A DNA stretch of 64,000 bases, taken from Streptosporangium becharense (lineage in GTDB: Bacteria > Actinomycetota > Actinomycetes > Streptosporangiales > Streptosporangiaceae). Positions within the stretch are counted from its first letter, which is position 1. Each line of letters opens with the position of its first letter. The notes beneath the pieces were generated by a model. That model saw nothing but the letters and a program-made list of their open reading frames with translations. It ran no database searches and had not been told where the DNA came from. Both the position numbers and the translations under genes were made by a program. Below are positions 48,340 to 62,108 of this stretch, one piece after another. Where the stretch lies: contig NZ_JACHMP010000001.1 of assembly GCF_014204985.1 (NCBI RefSeq), positions 3,224,001 through 3,288,000 of the forward strand, given 5' to 3'.

Positions 48340-49880
48340 CCAGGCCACTGACGACCGACGACGACGCGAAACGGCTCGCCGAGCTCGGATACAGGCAGGA
48401 GCTCTCCCGGACCTGGAGCGGCTTCTCCAACTTCGCCATCTCCTTCTCGATCATCTCGATCCTGGCCGGCTGTTTCACCACCTTCAGTCAGGCATGGAAC
48501 AACGGCGGCCCCGTCGCGATCTCCTGGGGATGGCCACTGATCTCGATCTTCATTTTGATCATCGGTCTCTGCATGTCGGAGCTGGTCTCGGCCTACCCGA
48601 CGGCCGGCGGCATCTACTGGTGGGCGGCGAAGATGGGCCGGCCGGTCCACGGCTGGTTCACCGGGTGGTTCAACCTCATCGGCCTGGTCGCGGTGACGGC
48701 CTCCGTCGACTACGGCTGCGCGACGTTCATGAACATCACCCTCAACCGGTTCCTCCCGGGATGGGAGCCCAGCCTGACCAACGCGTTCGTCCTGTTCGCG
48801 GTCATCCTCGTCCTGCACGCGTTGATCAACATCTTCAGCCACCGGCTGATCTCCGTGTTGCAGAACGTCTCGGTGTGGTGGCACGTGTTCGGCGCCGCGG
48901 TCGTCGTGCTGATTTTGGTCTTCGGCCCCGACGAGCACCAGTCGATGTCGTTCGTCTTCACCGAGACGATCAACAACTCCGGCTTCCCGGACTCGTCCTA
49001 CTGGTTCTACGTGCTGCCGCTCGGCTTCCTGCTGACCCAGTACACGATCACCGGCTTCGACGCGTGCGCGCACGTCTCGGAGGAGACCCGGGGGGCGTCC
49101 ACCGCCGCCGCCCGGGGCCTGTGGCAGTCGATCTTCTACTCGGCGATCGGCGGCTGGATCCTGCTGCTGGCCTTCCTGTTCGCCGCCACCGACGTGGAGG
49201 CCGTCAACGACGCGGACGGCTTCGTCGGCGCGATCTTCGACAGCGCGCTCCCCGGCAACCTGGCCACCGCGATCTTCACGATCTCCACCATCGGCCAGTT
49301 CTTCTGCGGTATGAGCTGCGTGACCTCCATGTCCCGGATGACCTACGCGTTCTCCCGCGACGGGGCCGTCCCGGGCTGGCGGCTGTGGTCGAAAGTCGAC
49401 CGCAACCGGACCCCGGTCAATGCGATCGTCTTCGGCTGCGCCGCGGCGCTGGTCCTCACCCTCCCGGCCCTGTACGAGGCTCCGGACGGGCTGCCACTGG
49501 CCTTCTACGCGGTGGTCTCGGTGGCGGTCATCGGCCTGTACATCGCCTTCGCGATCCCGATCTGGCTCCGGCTGCGGATGGGCGACGCCTTCCGGCCCGG
49601 TCCCTGGACACTGGGTACGAAGTACAAGGTCATGTGCTGGATCGCGCTCGTCGAGATCGTCATCGTGTCGGTCTACTTCGTCATGCCGCTGGTCCCCGCG
49701 GCGGTGCCGTTCGGCGCGGACTTCACCTGGACCGCGGTGAACTACTCCCCGATCGTGGTCGGTGTGATGGTGCTGGGCGTGGGGCTGTGGTGGGCTCTGT
49801 CGGCCCGGTACTGGTTCACCGGGCCGCGGCGCACGATCGAGGAGGTCGACGCGGCCGACGAGAACGAGCCGGTCGGCTGA
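48336..49880 (+). CDS. APC-superfamily amino acid/amine permease
   Basis: The 514-residue protein has twelve membrane helices. It opens LGYRQELSRTWSGFSNFAIS, then SAYPTAGGIYWWAA, typical of the fungal/bacterial APC branch that carries GABA, choline or ethanolamine. TGFDACAHVSEETRGAS is the family motif before helix 7. GTG 48336 follows AAGGAGG. It is co-transcribed with the kinase, so uptake and phosphorylation of the same amine is likely. Confidence 0.88.
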   Translation: MTRPLTTDDDAKRLAELGYRQELSRTWSGFSNFAISFSIISILAGCFTTFSQAWNNGGPVAISWGWPLISIFILIIGLCMSELVSAYPTAGGIYWWAAKMGRPVHGWFTGWFNLIGLVAVTASVDYGCATFMNITLNRFLPGWEPSLTNAFVLFAVILVLHALINIFSHRLISVLQNVSVWWHVFGAAVVVLILVFGPDEHQSMSFVFTETINNSGFPDSSYWFYVLPLGFLLTQYTITGFDACAHVSEETRGASTAAARGLWQSIFYSAIGGWILLLAFLFAATDVEAVNDADGFVGAIFDSALPGNLATAIFTISTIGQFFCGMSCVTSMSRMTYAFSRDGAVPGWRLWSKVDRNRTPVNAIVFGCAAALVLTLPALYEAPDGLPLAFYAVVSVAVIGLYIAFAIPIWLRLRMGDAFRPGPWTLGTKYKVMCWIALVEIVIVSVYFVMPLVPAAVPFGADFTWTAVNYSPIVVGVMVLGVGLWWALSARYWFTGPRRTIEEVDAADENEPVG

Positions 49881-49888
49881 CCCGCTCC

Positions 49889-49918
49889 CGGCGGCCGGCG
49901 GGGATCCGCCGGCCGCCG
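49889..49918. terminator. Terminator between the permease and lipB
   Basis: A perfect 13-bp stem (CGGCGGCCGGCGG) with a GGAT loop lies between convergent gene ends. Confidence 0.8.
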
Positions 49919-49921
49919 CGC

Positions 49922-50560
49922 TCAGCTCGCCTCGAACGCCTCCGCCACCACCGGCCGGACCTGATCCATGGACGCGACGGCGGGAGCCTCCCGCTGGAGC
50001 GAGGTCATGTCGACCTCGGGCATGCCGCAGGGCACCGCCCAGTTCCACGGGGTCAGATCGCCGTCGACGTTGAGGGCGAACCCGTGGCTGGTCACGCCGC
50101 GGCTCTGCCGCATGCCGATCGAAACGATCTTGCGGCCCGTCTCGCGCGTCCAGACACCGGTCAGCAGCTCCGAGCCCGGCGGGGTGTCGCGTCGCTCGGC
50201 CGGCACCCCCATCGTCTCCAGCGCGCGGACGAGCCGGAGCTCGACCTCGCGGACGTAGTCGACGATGCCCTCGTCCTCGCCGAGCTTGACGATCAGATAC
50301 CCGACGAGCTGACCGGGGCCGTGGTAGGTGAGCTGCCCGCCGCGGCCCGTGTTCACGACCGGGATGCCGCGGGACGGGTCGGGCAGGTGCTCCTGCGGGG
50401 TGCGCCGGCCCACGGTGTAGACCTGCGGGTGGCTGAGCAGCCACAGCGTGTCGGGGCGCTCGTCACGCTGCCGCTGACCGACCAGGTCGGTCATCTGCTC
50501 CATTGCCTTCTCGTAGTCGACCAGGTCGTCCTGGACCAGGGACAGGGGACGTTGCCTCAT
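49922..50560 (-). CDS. lipB: Octanoyl-[ACP]:protein N-octanoyltransferase
   Basis: The 212-residue protein has the LipB signature RGGQLTYHGPGQLVGYLIV, the Lys segment TGRKIVSIGMRQSRGVTSHG and the Cys segment VPCGMPEVDMTSL; Lys and Cys form the catalytic dyad. It moves octanoate from ACP to lipoyl domains. ATG 50560 is 6 nt after TAAGCT, so leaderless; GTG 50566 is less likely. lipA is not in the window. Confidence 0.93.
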   Translation of the reverse strand: MRQRPLSLVQDDLVDYEKAMEQMTDLVGQRQRDERPDTLWLLSHPQVYTVGRRTPQEHLPDPSRGIPVVNTGRGGQLTYHGPGQLVGYLIVKLGEDEGIVDYVREVELRLVRALETMGVPAERRDTPPGSELLTGVWTRETGRKIVSIGMRQSRGVTSHGFALNVDGDLTPWNWAVPCGMPEVDMTSLQREAPAVASMDQVRPVVAEAFEAS

Positions 50561-50566
50561 GTCCAC

Positions 50567-50572
50567 AGCTTA
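50567..50572 (-). promoter_or_regulatory. -10 box TAAGCT of leaderless lipB mRNA
   Basis: TAAGCT on the minus strand ends 6 nt before ATG 50560. Confidence 0.45.
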
Positions 50573-50609
50573 TTTTCCGCGGCGGACCGCGGGCGCCCCG
50601 GGGACGGTC

Positions 50610-50798
50610 TCAGTAGCGGGCCGCGGCGGGCGCCTTGGGGATGAGGATCCACATGAGCACGTAGGCCACCCAGAGCGGCCCGGGGATGAGGGAGAGCAGC
50701 AGCCACAGCACCCGGACGACCGTGGGCGACCAGCCGAGGCTCTCCGCGATTCCACCGCAGACGCCGGCGACTATCTTGTGATTCCTGGATCGGTGCAC
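50610..50798 (-). CDS. PspC-domain small membrane protein
   Basis: The 62-residue protein is a single PspC domain: NHKIVAGVCGGIAESLGWSP followed by one or two helices (LWLLLSLIPGPLWVAYVLMWILIP). PspC domains sense or respond to envelope stress. GTG 50798 has GGAGGG about 6 nt upstream; the longer frame upstream has no homology. Confidence 0.85.
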   Translation of the reverse strand: MHRSRNHKIVAGVCGGIAESLGWSPTVVRVLWLLLSLIPGPLWVAYVLMWILIPKAPAAARY

Positions 50799-51013
50799 TT
50801 CGTTCCCTCCCGAATCTGTGTTCTTCGTCAGGTCAAACGAATGGCCGACAAAGACGCGTTCCCCCGGTGACCCTGAGAAAACCCTGACAGGGTCGGGCTT
50901 CATAACTATTCGCGTATCTCCTCGCCGTGGGCCCTAGGCGACACGGATTGATCACGGTACGTTCCGCGTGTACGTAAACAGGGGCCCCTGCCCGTTCCAC
51001 CGCAAGGAGCGTT

Positions 51014-54218
<3,205 letters not shown>

Positions 54219-54266
54219 GCAGGCGATGAACGGACGGTGATCCGGCGGCGGGGCCGCGGGATCCCC

Positions 54267-54301
54267 GGAGCGGGTACGGACACGGTCCGTGCCCGCTCTC
54301 C
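54267..54301. terminator. Hairpin after peptidase B
   Basis: GGAGCGGGTACGGAC pairs with 54285-54301 around ACG, with one G-T pair and a one-base bulge. Confidence 0.55.
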
Positions 54302-55573
<1,272 letters not shown>

Positions 55574-55745
55574 CGCGCCGGGGCCGCGTTCCGGCTCCGG
55601 CGTTCAGCCAGGTGTCACCCTGACTTAAAAAGATCTTCGACAGGACTTCAATCAGAGTTCACCTGGCCGATCATGGCCGGTCAGAAGGGCAATGACGAGG
55701 TCACGGGCACCCCAACACTCCGCTAGCCTCGCCTAGGTCACGCAT

Positions 55746-56600
55746 GTGCCGGTACGGAAGGTGTCGAAGTTGATCGGCTGGTTCGAAGCGGTGGTCCTCG
55801 GGGTGCTCCAGGGATTGACGGAGTTCCTGCCGATCTCCTCCAGCGCGCACATCCGGGTCGTCTCCGCGCTGCTCGGCTGGGAGGACCCCGGCGCGGCGTT
55901 CACCGCGGTGATCCAGCTCGGCACCGAGGCGGCGGTGCTGATCTACTTCCGCAAGGAGATCTGGGAGATCGTCTCCACCTGGACCCGTGCTCTGTGGACC
56001 CCCGCCCTGCGCGGCCACCACGCCGCCCGGATGGGCTGGTACGTCATCCTCGGCACGATCCCGATCGTCGTGCTCGGCCTGGCGTTCAAGGACTCCATCG
56101 AGAGCGTCTTCCGTGACCTGCGCCTGATCGGCACGACGCTGATCGTCTTCGGTCTGGTCCTCTGGTTCGCCGACCACTCCGCCCGCAACAAGCTCACCCT
56201 GGAGAAGCACCTCAACCCCGTCCACGCCCTGCTCTACGGCCTGGCCCAGTCGCTCGCCCTGATCCCCGGCGTCTCCCGCTCCGGCGGCACGATCAGCGCC
56301 GGGCTGCTGCTGGACTACCGCCGAGAGGAGGCCGCGAAGTACTCCTTCCTGCTGGCCATCCCGGCCGTGCTCGGCGCAGGCGTCCTGGAGCTGTTCAAGA
56401 TCGGAGAGCACGGGGCACCCGCCTGGGGACCCACCATCCTGGCCACCGTGATCTCCTTCGTCGTGGGCTACCTGGCGGTCTCGTGGTTCCTGAAGTACAT
56501 CAGCACCCACCGCTTCACCGGCTTCGTGATCTACCGGATCATCCTGGGCATCGTCATCATCGCCCTGGTCGGCATGGGCGTTCTCGACCCGTCGGCGTAG
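55746..56600 (+). CDS. uppP: Undecaprenyl-diphosphatase
   Basis: The 284-residue protein has eight membrane helices and the BacA/UppP signatures LQGLTEFLPISSSAHIR and LIPGVSRSGGT. It regenerates undecaprenyl phosphate for wall synthesis and gives bacitracin tolerance. GTG 55746 lies 6 nt after TAGGTC, a possible leaderless start; GTG 55761 would also leave the domain intact. Confidence 0.93.
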   Translation: MPVRKVSKLIGWFEAVVLGVLQGLTEFLPISSSAHIRVVSALLGWEDPGAAFTAVIQLGTEAAVLIYFRKEIWEIVSTWTRALWTPALRGHHAARMGWYVILGTIPIVVLGLAFKDSIESVFRDLRLIGTTLIVFGLVLWFADHSARNKLTLEKHLNPVHALLYGLAQSLALIPGVSRSGGTISAGLLLDYRREEAAKYSFLLAIPAVLGAGVLELFKIGEHGAPAWGPTILATVISFVVGYLAVSWFLKYISTHRFTGFVIYRIILGIVIIALVGMGVLDPSA

Positions 56601-56687
56601 GGGCCGCGTCCGCCGCCCGGCCCGGGGAGCCCCTTCCCGGCCCGGGAGCCGTCACCCGCCCGGAACGACGCCGGGAATCCCGCCCCC

Positions 56688-56939
56688 TCACCGGTCGTGG
56701 GGCGGCCGGACGTCCCCGGGCTCCGGCGCGTCCCGCCGGGCCCGCAGCCGGGCGGCCTCCCGGTGGGCGGTCGCCACGGCGGCGAACATGGCGGCGACCC
56801 CGAGAGCGGCGACGAGCCATGCTCCCACCGGTTCGTCCCATCCCACCGTGGGCAGTCCGAAGATCACCATCGGGAGCGAGAGCGCGGCGACCGTCACCCA
56901 GAAGGCCGGTCTGTCAGGTCTCAAAACCCCTCCGTCCAT
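56688..56939 (-). CDS. Small two-helix membrane protein of a duplicated unit
   Basis: The 83-residue protein has two hydrophobic helices (AFWVTVAALSLPMVIFG; AWLVAALGVAAMFAAVATAH) and a basic tail. ATG 56939 overlaps the upstream gene's end by 19 bp; a TTG overlapping its stop is another option. No family is recognised. A decayed homolog follows the paralogous gene at 57731. Confidence 0.5.
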   Translation of the reverse strand: MDGGVLRPDRPAFWVTVAALSLPMVIFGLPTVGWDEPVGAWLVAALGVAAMFAAVATAHREAARLRARRDAPEPGDVRPPHDR

Positions 56940-57649
56940 CGGTACCAGGGACCGTGGATGTGCCGGTAGTAGTTCTCCCCGTCCCCATATCCGTCCCTGT
57001 TCGCGTCCGGCTTCCCGGCGGGGCTCCAGGTGAAGCCCTCGCGGTTGAGGAACCCCGCCCCCTTCACCAGGAAGGACGCGCCTGCCTCGTGCTGGTGGAT
57101 CGCCGACACGTGGAACAGCCCGATCCACTGCTCGTCGCGCTCGGGGTGCCTCCCGGCGGCCACCTCGCGCGCCACCCGCTCCAGGCTCGCCTCGGAGAGG
57201 CGGAACCGCGCGGTCAGCGGGGCGTCCACGCTGAGGAGTCCGATCACGGCCGCGCTGATCACCGGCGGCACCGCCCAGCGCACCCAGTGCCTGCGCAGGC
57301 CCGCCCGGCCGTCGGCGCGCAGCAGCCCCACCACGAAGCGGGACATCCAGACGATCGCGAGGACCAGGGCCAGCAGGCCGCCGAACATCTGCATCAGGAA
57401 GTAACCGCCGGGAACGCTCGCGCCGTAGAGCAGCATCAGGCCGGTGAGCGCGAAACCCGGCAGCAGCCACCGGCCCGGGGGACCGACGAGGACCCGGGTG
57501 AGCGGCGGCAGGTTCCGGTCCTTCTCCGGCCCGCCGCCCCCACCGGTGTGAGGCGCCTCGGACCCGACCACGCTGGATGACGCGGCCCCGTCCTCTTCCA
57601 TGCTGGATGACGCGGCCCCGTCCCGAACCCCGTCCGATCGTTCGACCAT
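56921..57649 (-). CDS. Membrane protein of unknown function, duplicated (copy 1)
   Basis: The 242-residue protein has a polar N-terminus (with DGAASSS repeats), three membrane helices (LLPGFALTGLMLLYGA, GGLLALVLAIVWMSRF, PPVISAAVIGLLSV) and a soluble C-terminal half starting APLTARFRLSEASLERVARE and ending HGPWYRWTEGF. It is about 60-70% similar to copy 2. ATG 57649 matches the copy-2 start. Function unknown. Confidence 0.65.
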   Translation of the reverse strand: MVERSDGVRDGAASSSMEEDGAASSSVVGSEAPHTGGGGGPEKDRNLPPLTRVLVGPPGRWLLPGFALTGLMLLYGASVPGGYFLMQMFGGLLALVLAIVWMSRFVVGLLRADGRAGLRRHWVRWAVPPVISAAVIGLLSVDAPLTARFRLSEASLERVAREVAAGRHPERDEQWIGLFHVSAIHQHEAGASFLVKGAGFLNREGFTWSPAGKPDANRDGYGDGENYYRHIHGPWYRWTEGF

Positions 57650-57685
57650 GTAATGGATTCTGGCGAAACGCACCCCGATTCGGGT

Positions 57686-57729
57686 GGGAGACATATTACG
57701 AAGTGAGGAACCGAGGCCGTGTCCCGGCG
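57686..57729. repeat. 44-bp direct repeat at the duplication boundary (copy 1)
   Basis: It matches 58610-58653 with one mismatch. The two mark the same place upstream of each membrane-protein copy. Confidence 0.8.
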
Positions 57730-57730
57730 T

Positions 57731-57900
57731 TCACCGCGTCCGCCGCCGGTAGGCGGTCACGGCGGCGGCCCCGGGCGTGATGAGAAGCCGCATTCCCACC
57801 GGGTCGTCCCACACCGCCGGAGGCAGCCCGACAACGCCCACCGGGAACGGGAGCACGACCCGGAAGGCGGGCCTGCCCGGTCCTAGAACCCCTGTGCCAA
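57731..57900 (-). pseudogene. Decayed copy of the small two-helix gene
   Basis: The minus strand encodes GVLGPGRPAFRVVLPFPVGVVGLP, given here in part, then WDDPVGMRLLITPG, which aligns with the 83-residue protein of the first unit. No start codon lies at the expected place and the second helix is broken and shortened. Confidence 0.55.
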
Positions 57901-58572
57901 CCGGTACCAGGGCCCGTGGACGTGCCAGTAGTGGTTCGTCCCGTCCGGCTCCGGAGGTCCGGCGGGACACCAGGCGAAGCCCTCACCGTAGATCAACCCG
58001 GCGTCCTTCACGGTGAAGGACACACCGCCCTCGATCTGCCGGATCTCCCCTATGTGGAACAGCCCGACCCACTGCTCGTCGCGCTCGGGATGCCCGCCGG
58101 CGGCCACCTCGCGCGCCACCCGCTCCAGGCTCGCCTCGGAGAGGCGGAACCGCGCGGTCAGGGGGGCGTCCACACCGATGAGTCCGATCACGACCACGCT
58201 GATCACCGGCGGCGCCGCCCAGCGCACCCAGTTCCTGCGCAGGCCTGACAGTCCGTCGACGCCGAGCCCCATGACGAAGCGGGTCACCCAGACGATCGCG
58301 AGGACCAGGGCCAGCAGACCGCCCAACACCTGCGACAGGAAGTAACCGCCGGGAACGCTCGCACCATAGAGCAACAGCAGGCCGGTGAGCGTGAAACTCG
58401 GCAGCAGCAACCAGCTCGGGGGGCCGACGAGGGCTCGGGCCAGCGGCCGCATGCCTCGGGCCCCCTCCGGCGCTGTGAAGCCCTCTTCGCCCGTGCGAGG
58501 CATCTCGACTCCCTCTCCTTCCACACGTGATGGCACGGACCTGTCGCGGGCCACGTCCGACACTTCGATCAT
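57883..58572 (-). CDS. Membrane protein of unknown function, duplicated (copy 2)
   Basis: The 229-residue protein aligns along its length with copy 1 (LLLYGASVPGGYFL, VDAPLTARFRLSEASLERV, HGPWYRLAQGF). Three membrane helices and a soluble C-terminal domain. ATG 58572 starts MIEVSDVARDR. Function unknown. Confidence 0.65.
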   Translation of the reverse strand: MIEVSDVARDRSVPSRVEGEGVEMPRTGEEGFTAPEGARGMRPLARALVGPPSWLLLPSFTLTGLLLLYGASVPGGYFLSQVLGGLLALVLAIVWVTRFVMGLGVDGLSGLRRNWVRWAAPPVISVVVIGLIGVDAPLTARFRLSEASLERVAREVAAGGHPERDEQWVGLFHIGEIRQIEGGVSFTVKDAGLIYGEGFAWCPAGPPEPDGTNHYWHVHGPWYRLAQGF

Positions 58573-58609
58573 GTACTGAATTCCGGCGAAGTATGCCTCG
58601 ATTCGCGTA

Positions 58610-58653
58610 GGGAGACATATTACGAAGTGGGGAACCGAGGCCGTGTCCCGGCG
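58610..58653. repeat. 44-bp direct repeat at the duplication boundary (copy 2)
   Basis: It matches 57686-57729 with one mismatch and contains GGAGACATATTACGAAGTG. Confidence 0.8.
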
Positions 58654-58680
58654 GGGACCGCGGTCGGGGAGACTGGGCGG

Positions 58681-61230
58681 GTGCGTTCAGACTGGTCCAC
58701 CCTGCCCGTCCGTCACGTGCTGCCCGAGTTGCGGGCGGCGCTGGACGAGTGCGGCGTGGCCGTGCTCACCGCCCCTCCCGGCACCGGCAAGACCACTCTC
58801 GTCCCGCTCGCGCTGGCCGGGCTGCTGGACGGCTCGGCACCGAGACGGGTGATCGTGACCGAGCCCCGCCGGATGGCGGTGCGGGCGGCGGCGCGGCGGA
58901 TGGCGTGGCTGCTGGAGTCCGAGGTGGGCGTGGAGATCGGGTTCTCGGTCCGCGGGGAGCGCCGGGCCGGGCCCGCCACGGTCGTCGAGGTCGTCACCAC
59001 GGGCGTGCTCCTCCAGCGGCTCCAGCGCGACCCGGAACTCGACGGCGTGGACACGGTCCTGCTGGACGAGTGCCACGAGCGCCACCTGGACGCCGACACG
59101 GCCATGGCCTTCCTCCTCGACGTGCGTGCCACCCTCCGCCCCGACCTGCGTCTCGTCGCCGCCTCCGCCACGGCCGACGCCCTGCCCTGGGCCGGTCTCC
59201 TCGGCTCCTCCGACGCCTCCGGTCCCGCACCGATCGTGCACGCCTCCGGGATCATGCATCCGGTCACCCCCGTCTGGGTGCCACCCGCGCAGGCCGTCGC
59301 ACCCCCGCACGGCCTGCGGGTCGATCCGGTGTTCCTGGCCCACGTCGCCGCGGTCGTCCGGCGCGCGCTGGCCGAGCACGAGGGGGACGTCCTGTGCTTC
59401 CTGCCGGGGGTCGGCGAGATCGGCCGGGTGGCCGCGGCCCTTTCCGATCTCCCCGGTGCCGAGGTGCTGCAGGTGCACGGCCAGGCCCCGGCCCGGGTCC
59501 AGGATTCGGTGCTGTCACCCGGCGCGGAGCGCAGGGTGGTGCTCGCCACCTCGATCGCCGAGTCGAGCCTGACCGTGCCGGGTGTCCGGATCGTGGTCGA
59601 CTCCGGCCTGGCCCGGGAGCCGCGTACCGACCACGCCCGCGGGCTCGGTTCGCTCACCACCGTCCGCTCCTCGCGCGCTTCGGCGACCCAGCGGGCCGGA
59701 CGGGCGGGCCGCGAGGCGCCGGGCGTGGTGTACCGGTGCTGGTCCGAGGCGGAGCACGGCCGGCTCCCCGAACGTCCCAGGCCCGAGATCGCCTTGGCCG
59801 ACCTGACCGGCTTCGCGCTCCAGGCCGCCTGCTGGGGTGACCCGGCCGCCACCGGCCTGGCCCTCCTCGACCCGCCGCCGCCCGCCGCGATGGACGCCGC
59901 CCGCCGCACCCTGCACGCCCTCGGCGCGCTCGCCCCCTCCGGACGGGTGACGGGCCGGGGGCGGCGAATGGCCGGAGCGGGCGTCCACCCCCGCCTGGCG
60001 CGGGCCCTGATCGACGCGGGCCCCGGGGCCGCGGAGGTGGTCGCCCTGCTGTCCGAGCAACTCCCCCGCGACGCGGGTGACGACCTGGTGGCCGTCTGGC
60101 GTTCCGTCCGCCGGGGGGACGACGGGTTCGCCGCCCGCTGGCGTCAGGAGACGAGACGCCTGGCCCGGGCCGTCCCGGGCGACCCGGGGGGCGGTGCGGG
60201 AAACGGTGCCGCGGGAGACGGCGGCACCGGCGGGCACGCCCGCGCGGGCCGTGACCGCGCGGGTCATGGTGACGACGCGGTGGCCGGGACGGTCGTGGCG
60301 CTGGCCTACCCGGAGCGGGTGGCCCGGCGGCGCGGCGGCGCGTATCTGATGGCCTCGGGCACGGCCGCCGAACTGCCACGCGGGTCACGGCTGGGCACGG
60401 CCGAATGGCTGGCCGTCGCGGTCGCGGACCGTCCCGCGGGGGCCGCGTCGGCCAGGATCAGGCAGGCGGTGGTGATCGACGAGGAGATCGCGAGGCTGGC
60501 CGCCGCTCCGCTGCTCGGCGTCGAGGAGGAGATCTCCTGGCGCGTCCCGCCGGGAGAGCGGCGCGGCGACGTCTCGGCGCGCCGGGTGGAACGGCTGGGC
60601 GCCATCGAGCTGTCCGTCGCGGCGCTGCGCGACGCCGACGTGCGGCCCGCCGTCCTCGACGGCCTGCGCACCGAGGGCCCGGCGGTCCTGCGCTGGACGC
60701 CCGAGGCCGTCGCTCTCCGCGAGCGCCTGGCCTTCTGCCGTCGCGCGCTCGGCGACCCGTGGCCCGCGACGGACGACGACGCCCTGGTGGAAGCCGCCGA
60801 CCGCTGGCTGGAGCCGGAGCTGTCACGTGCCCGCCGCCGCGCCGATCTGGAGCGGATCGACGTGGCCGCCGCCCTGGCGCGCCTGGTCCCGTGGAACGCC
60901 CGCCTGGTGGAGGTGGCCCCGGAACGGATCGAGGTGCCCAGCGGGTCTCGGATCAGGGTCGACTACTCGGGTGAGCGGCCGGTGCTGGCGGTCAAGGTGC
61001 AGGAGCTGTTCGGGTGGGCCGAGGCCCCCCGCGTCGCGGGCGTCCCCCTGCTGATCCACCTGCTCTCCCCCGCGGGCCGCCCGGCGGCCGTCACCGCCGA
61101 CCTGGCCTCGTTCTGGCGCGACGGCTACCGCGCGGTCCGCGCCGAGCTGCGCGGCCGGTACCCGAAGCATCCCTGGCCCGAGGATCCCCTGTCGGCCGCC
61201 GCGACCCGCCGCACCAACCCCCGCCGCTGA
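58681..61230 (+). CDS. hrpB: ATP-dependent DEAH-type helicase HrpB
   Basis: The 849-residue protein has Walker A APPGTGKTT, the DECH box LLDECHERH, motif III SATAD, and the helicase C domain with TSIAESSLTVPGVRIVVDSG and QRAGRAGR. A Gly-rich loop (GDPGGGAGNGAAGDGG) interrupts the HA2-like part, and the C-terminal HrpB domain (NPRR end) is complete. Bacterial HrpB is an RNA/DNA helicase of unclear role. GTG 58681 lies 6 nt after GAGACT. Confidence 0.92.
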   Translation: MRSDWSTLPVRHVLPELRAALDECGVAVLTAPPGTGKTTLVPLALAGLLDGSAPRRVIVTEPRRMAVRAAARRMAWLLESEVGVEIGFSVRGERRAGPATVVEVVTTGVLLQRLQRDPELDGVDTVLLDECHERHLDADTAMAFLLDVRATLRPDLRLVAASATADALPWAGLLGSSDASGPAPIVHASGIMHPVTPVWVPPAQAVAPPHGLRVDPVFLAHVAAVVRRALAEHEGDVLCFLPGVGEIGRVAAALSDLPGAEVLQVHGQAPARVQDSVLSPGAERRVVLATSIAESSLTVPGVRIVVDSGLAREPRTDHARGLGSLTTVRSSRASATQRAGRAGREAPGVVYRCWSEAEHGRLPERPRPEIALADLTGFALQAACWGDPAATGLALLDPPPPAAMDAARRTLHALGALAPSGRVTGRGRRMAGAGVHPRLARALIDAGPGAAEVVALLSEQLPRDAGDDLVAVWRSVRRGDDGFAARWRQETRRLARAVPGDPGGGAGNGAAGDGGTGGHARAGRDRAGHGDDAVAGTVVALAYPERVARRRGGAYLMASGTAAELPRGSRLGTAEWLAVAVADRPAGAASARIRQAVVIDEEIARLAAAPLLGVEEEISWRVPPGERRGDVSARRVERLGAIELSVAALRDADVRPAVLDGLRTEGPAVLRWTPEAVALRERLAFCRRALGDPWPATDDDALVEAADRWLEPELSRARRRADLERIDVAAALARLVPWNARLVEVAPERIEVPSGSRIRVDYSGERPVLAVKVQELFGWAEAPRVAGVPLLIHLLSPAGRPAAVTADLASFWRDGYRAVRAELRGRYPKHPWPEDPLSAAATRRTNPRR

Positions 61231-61301
61231 TCTCCCGGCCGGGATCTCCCCGGTACGCCGGGGAACCTCCGGACCCGCCCCAGGAGGTCCCGGCCGGGAG
61301 A
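61231..61301. terminator. Nested hairpins between hrpB and the next gene
   Basis: Outer 14-bp arms TCTCCCGGCCGGGA (61231-61244, 61288-61301) enclose the inner hairpin CCCCGG-TACG-CCGGGG (61248-61263). It lies between convergent ends. Confidence 0.7.
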
Positions 61302-61314
61302 CCTCCGGCAGGTC

Positions 61315-62019
61315 TCAGCCGGGGAGACGGTCGGCGGAGGGGATGAGGTCCTCCAGACGGGTGACGAGGAAGTCCTTGCAGACGACGGTGGCGCCGGTGG
61401 CCTCGGCGATGGCCGACGCGGCGCGGTAGAGAGCTTCCACGGCGGGCAAGTCGGCTGGGCCCCTGACGTCGAGCTCCAGGTCGACGATGTGCTCGGGGTC
61501 GGCGACGGGCCAGTTGTAGGTGACCTCCACGGGGTCTCCCGCCGTCGCGACGAGCCTGCACACGCCGTCGGAGTGGTCGTGCTCGACGATCCGCTCGCCG
61601 AGGAACGGGCGGATCATCCGGGCCGCCTCGTCGCAGCCGACCCCGCCGCTCTTGCGCATGCGCACCTCGACGTCCAGGTAGTCGTCGATCGCCGCCGGCG
61701 GGTGGACCGCGCCGCCGAGGCGGCCGGCGACGGTGTTGACGATGAACGAGCGCAGCGTACGGTCCCCTCCGGACAGGACGATCGCCCCGCGCCGGTCGGC
61801 GGGGACGCCCGCCGCGGACGCCTGCTCCGGGGTGAGCTCGACCCAGCGGACCTTGACCTCGTCCCTCGCACCCACCACGAACCAGTCGCCCGAACGCCCG
61901 AGCGGCGCCTCGGCGTACCGGCGGAGCACCGCCTCCAGGGCTGCGGGGTCCGGCGGCCGGTGGGTGAGGACGGCGGGGCTGCTGCGCAATTGGCGGATCG
62001 TGCGATCGAGGAACCACAT
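61315..62019 (-). CDS. Hypothetical protein, divergent from the SPFH gene
   Basis: The 234-residue protein is not recognised. It has no membrane helix or signal. Conserved-looking parts include GDWFVVGARDEVKVRWVELTP and AIDDYLDVEVRMRKSGGVGC. CACACT lies 6 nt before ATG 62019, fitting a leaderless mRNA. It shares a divergent control region with the SPFH gene. Confidence 0.6.
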   Translation of the reverse strand: MWFLDRTIRQLRSSPAVLTHRPPDPAALEAVLRRYAEAPLGRSGDWFVVGARDEVKVRWVELTPEQASAAGVPADRRGAIVLSGGDRTLRSFIVNTVAGRLGGAVHPPAAIDDYLDVEVRMRKSGGVGCDEAARMIRPFLGERIVEHDHSDGVCRLVATAGDPVEVTYNWPVADPEHIVDLELDVRGPADLPAVEALYRAASAIAEATGATVVCKDFLVTRLEDLIPSADRLPG

Positions 62020-62108
62020 GTTCCCAGTGTGCGGGGCGGCGGTTGGCGACGACTTGGAACCCACCTGCACATCCGGGGCTGCGCGCGGGCACCGCAATGG
62101 GATATCGT

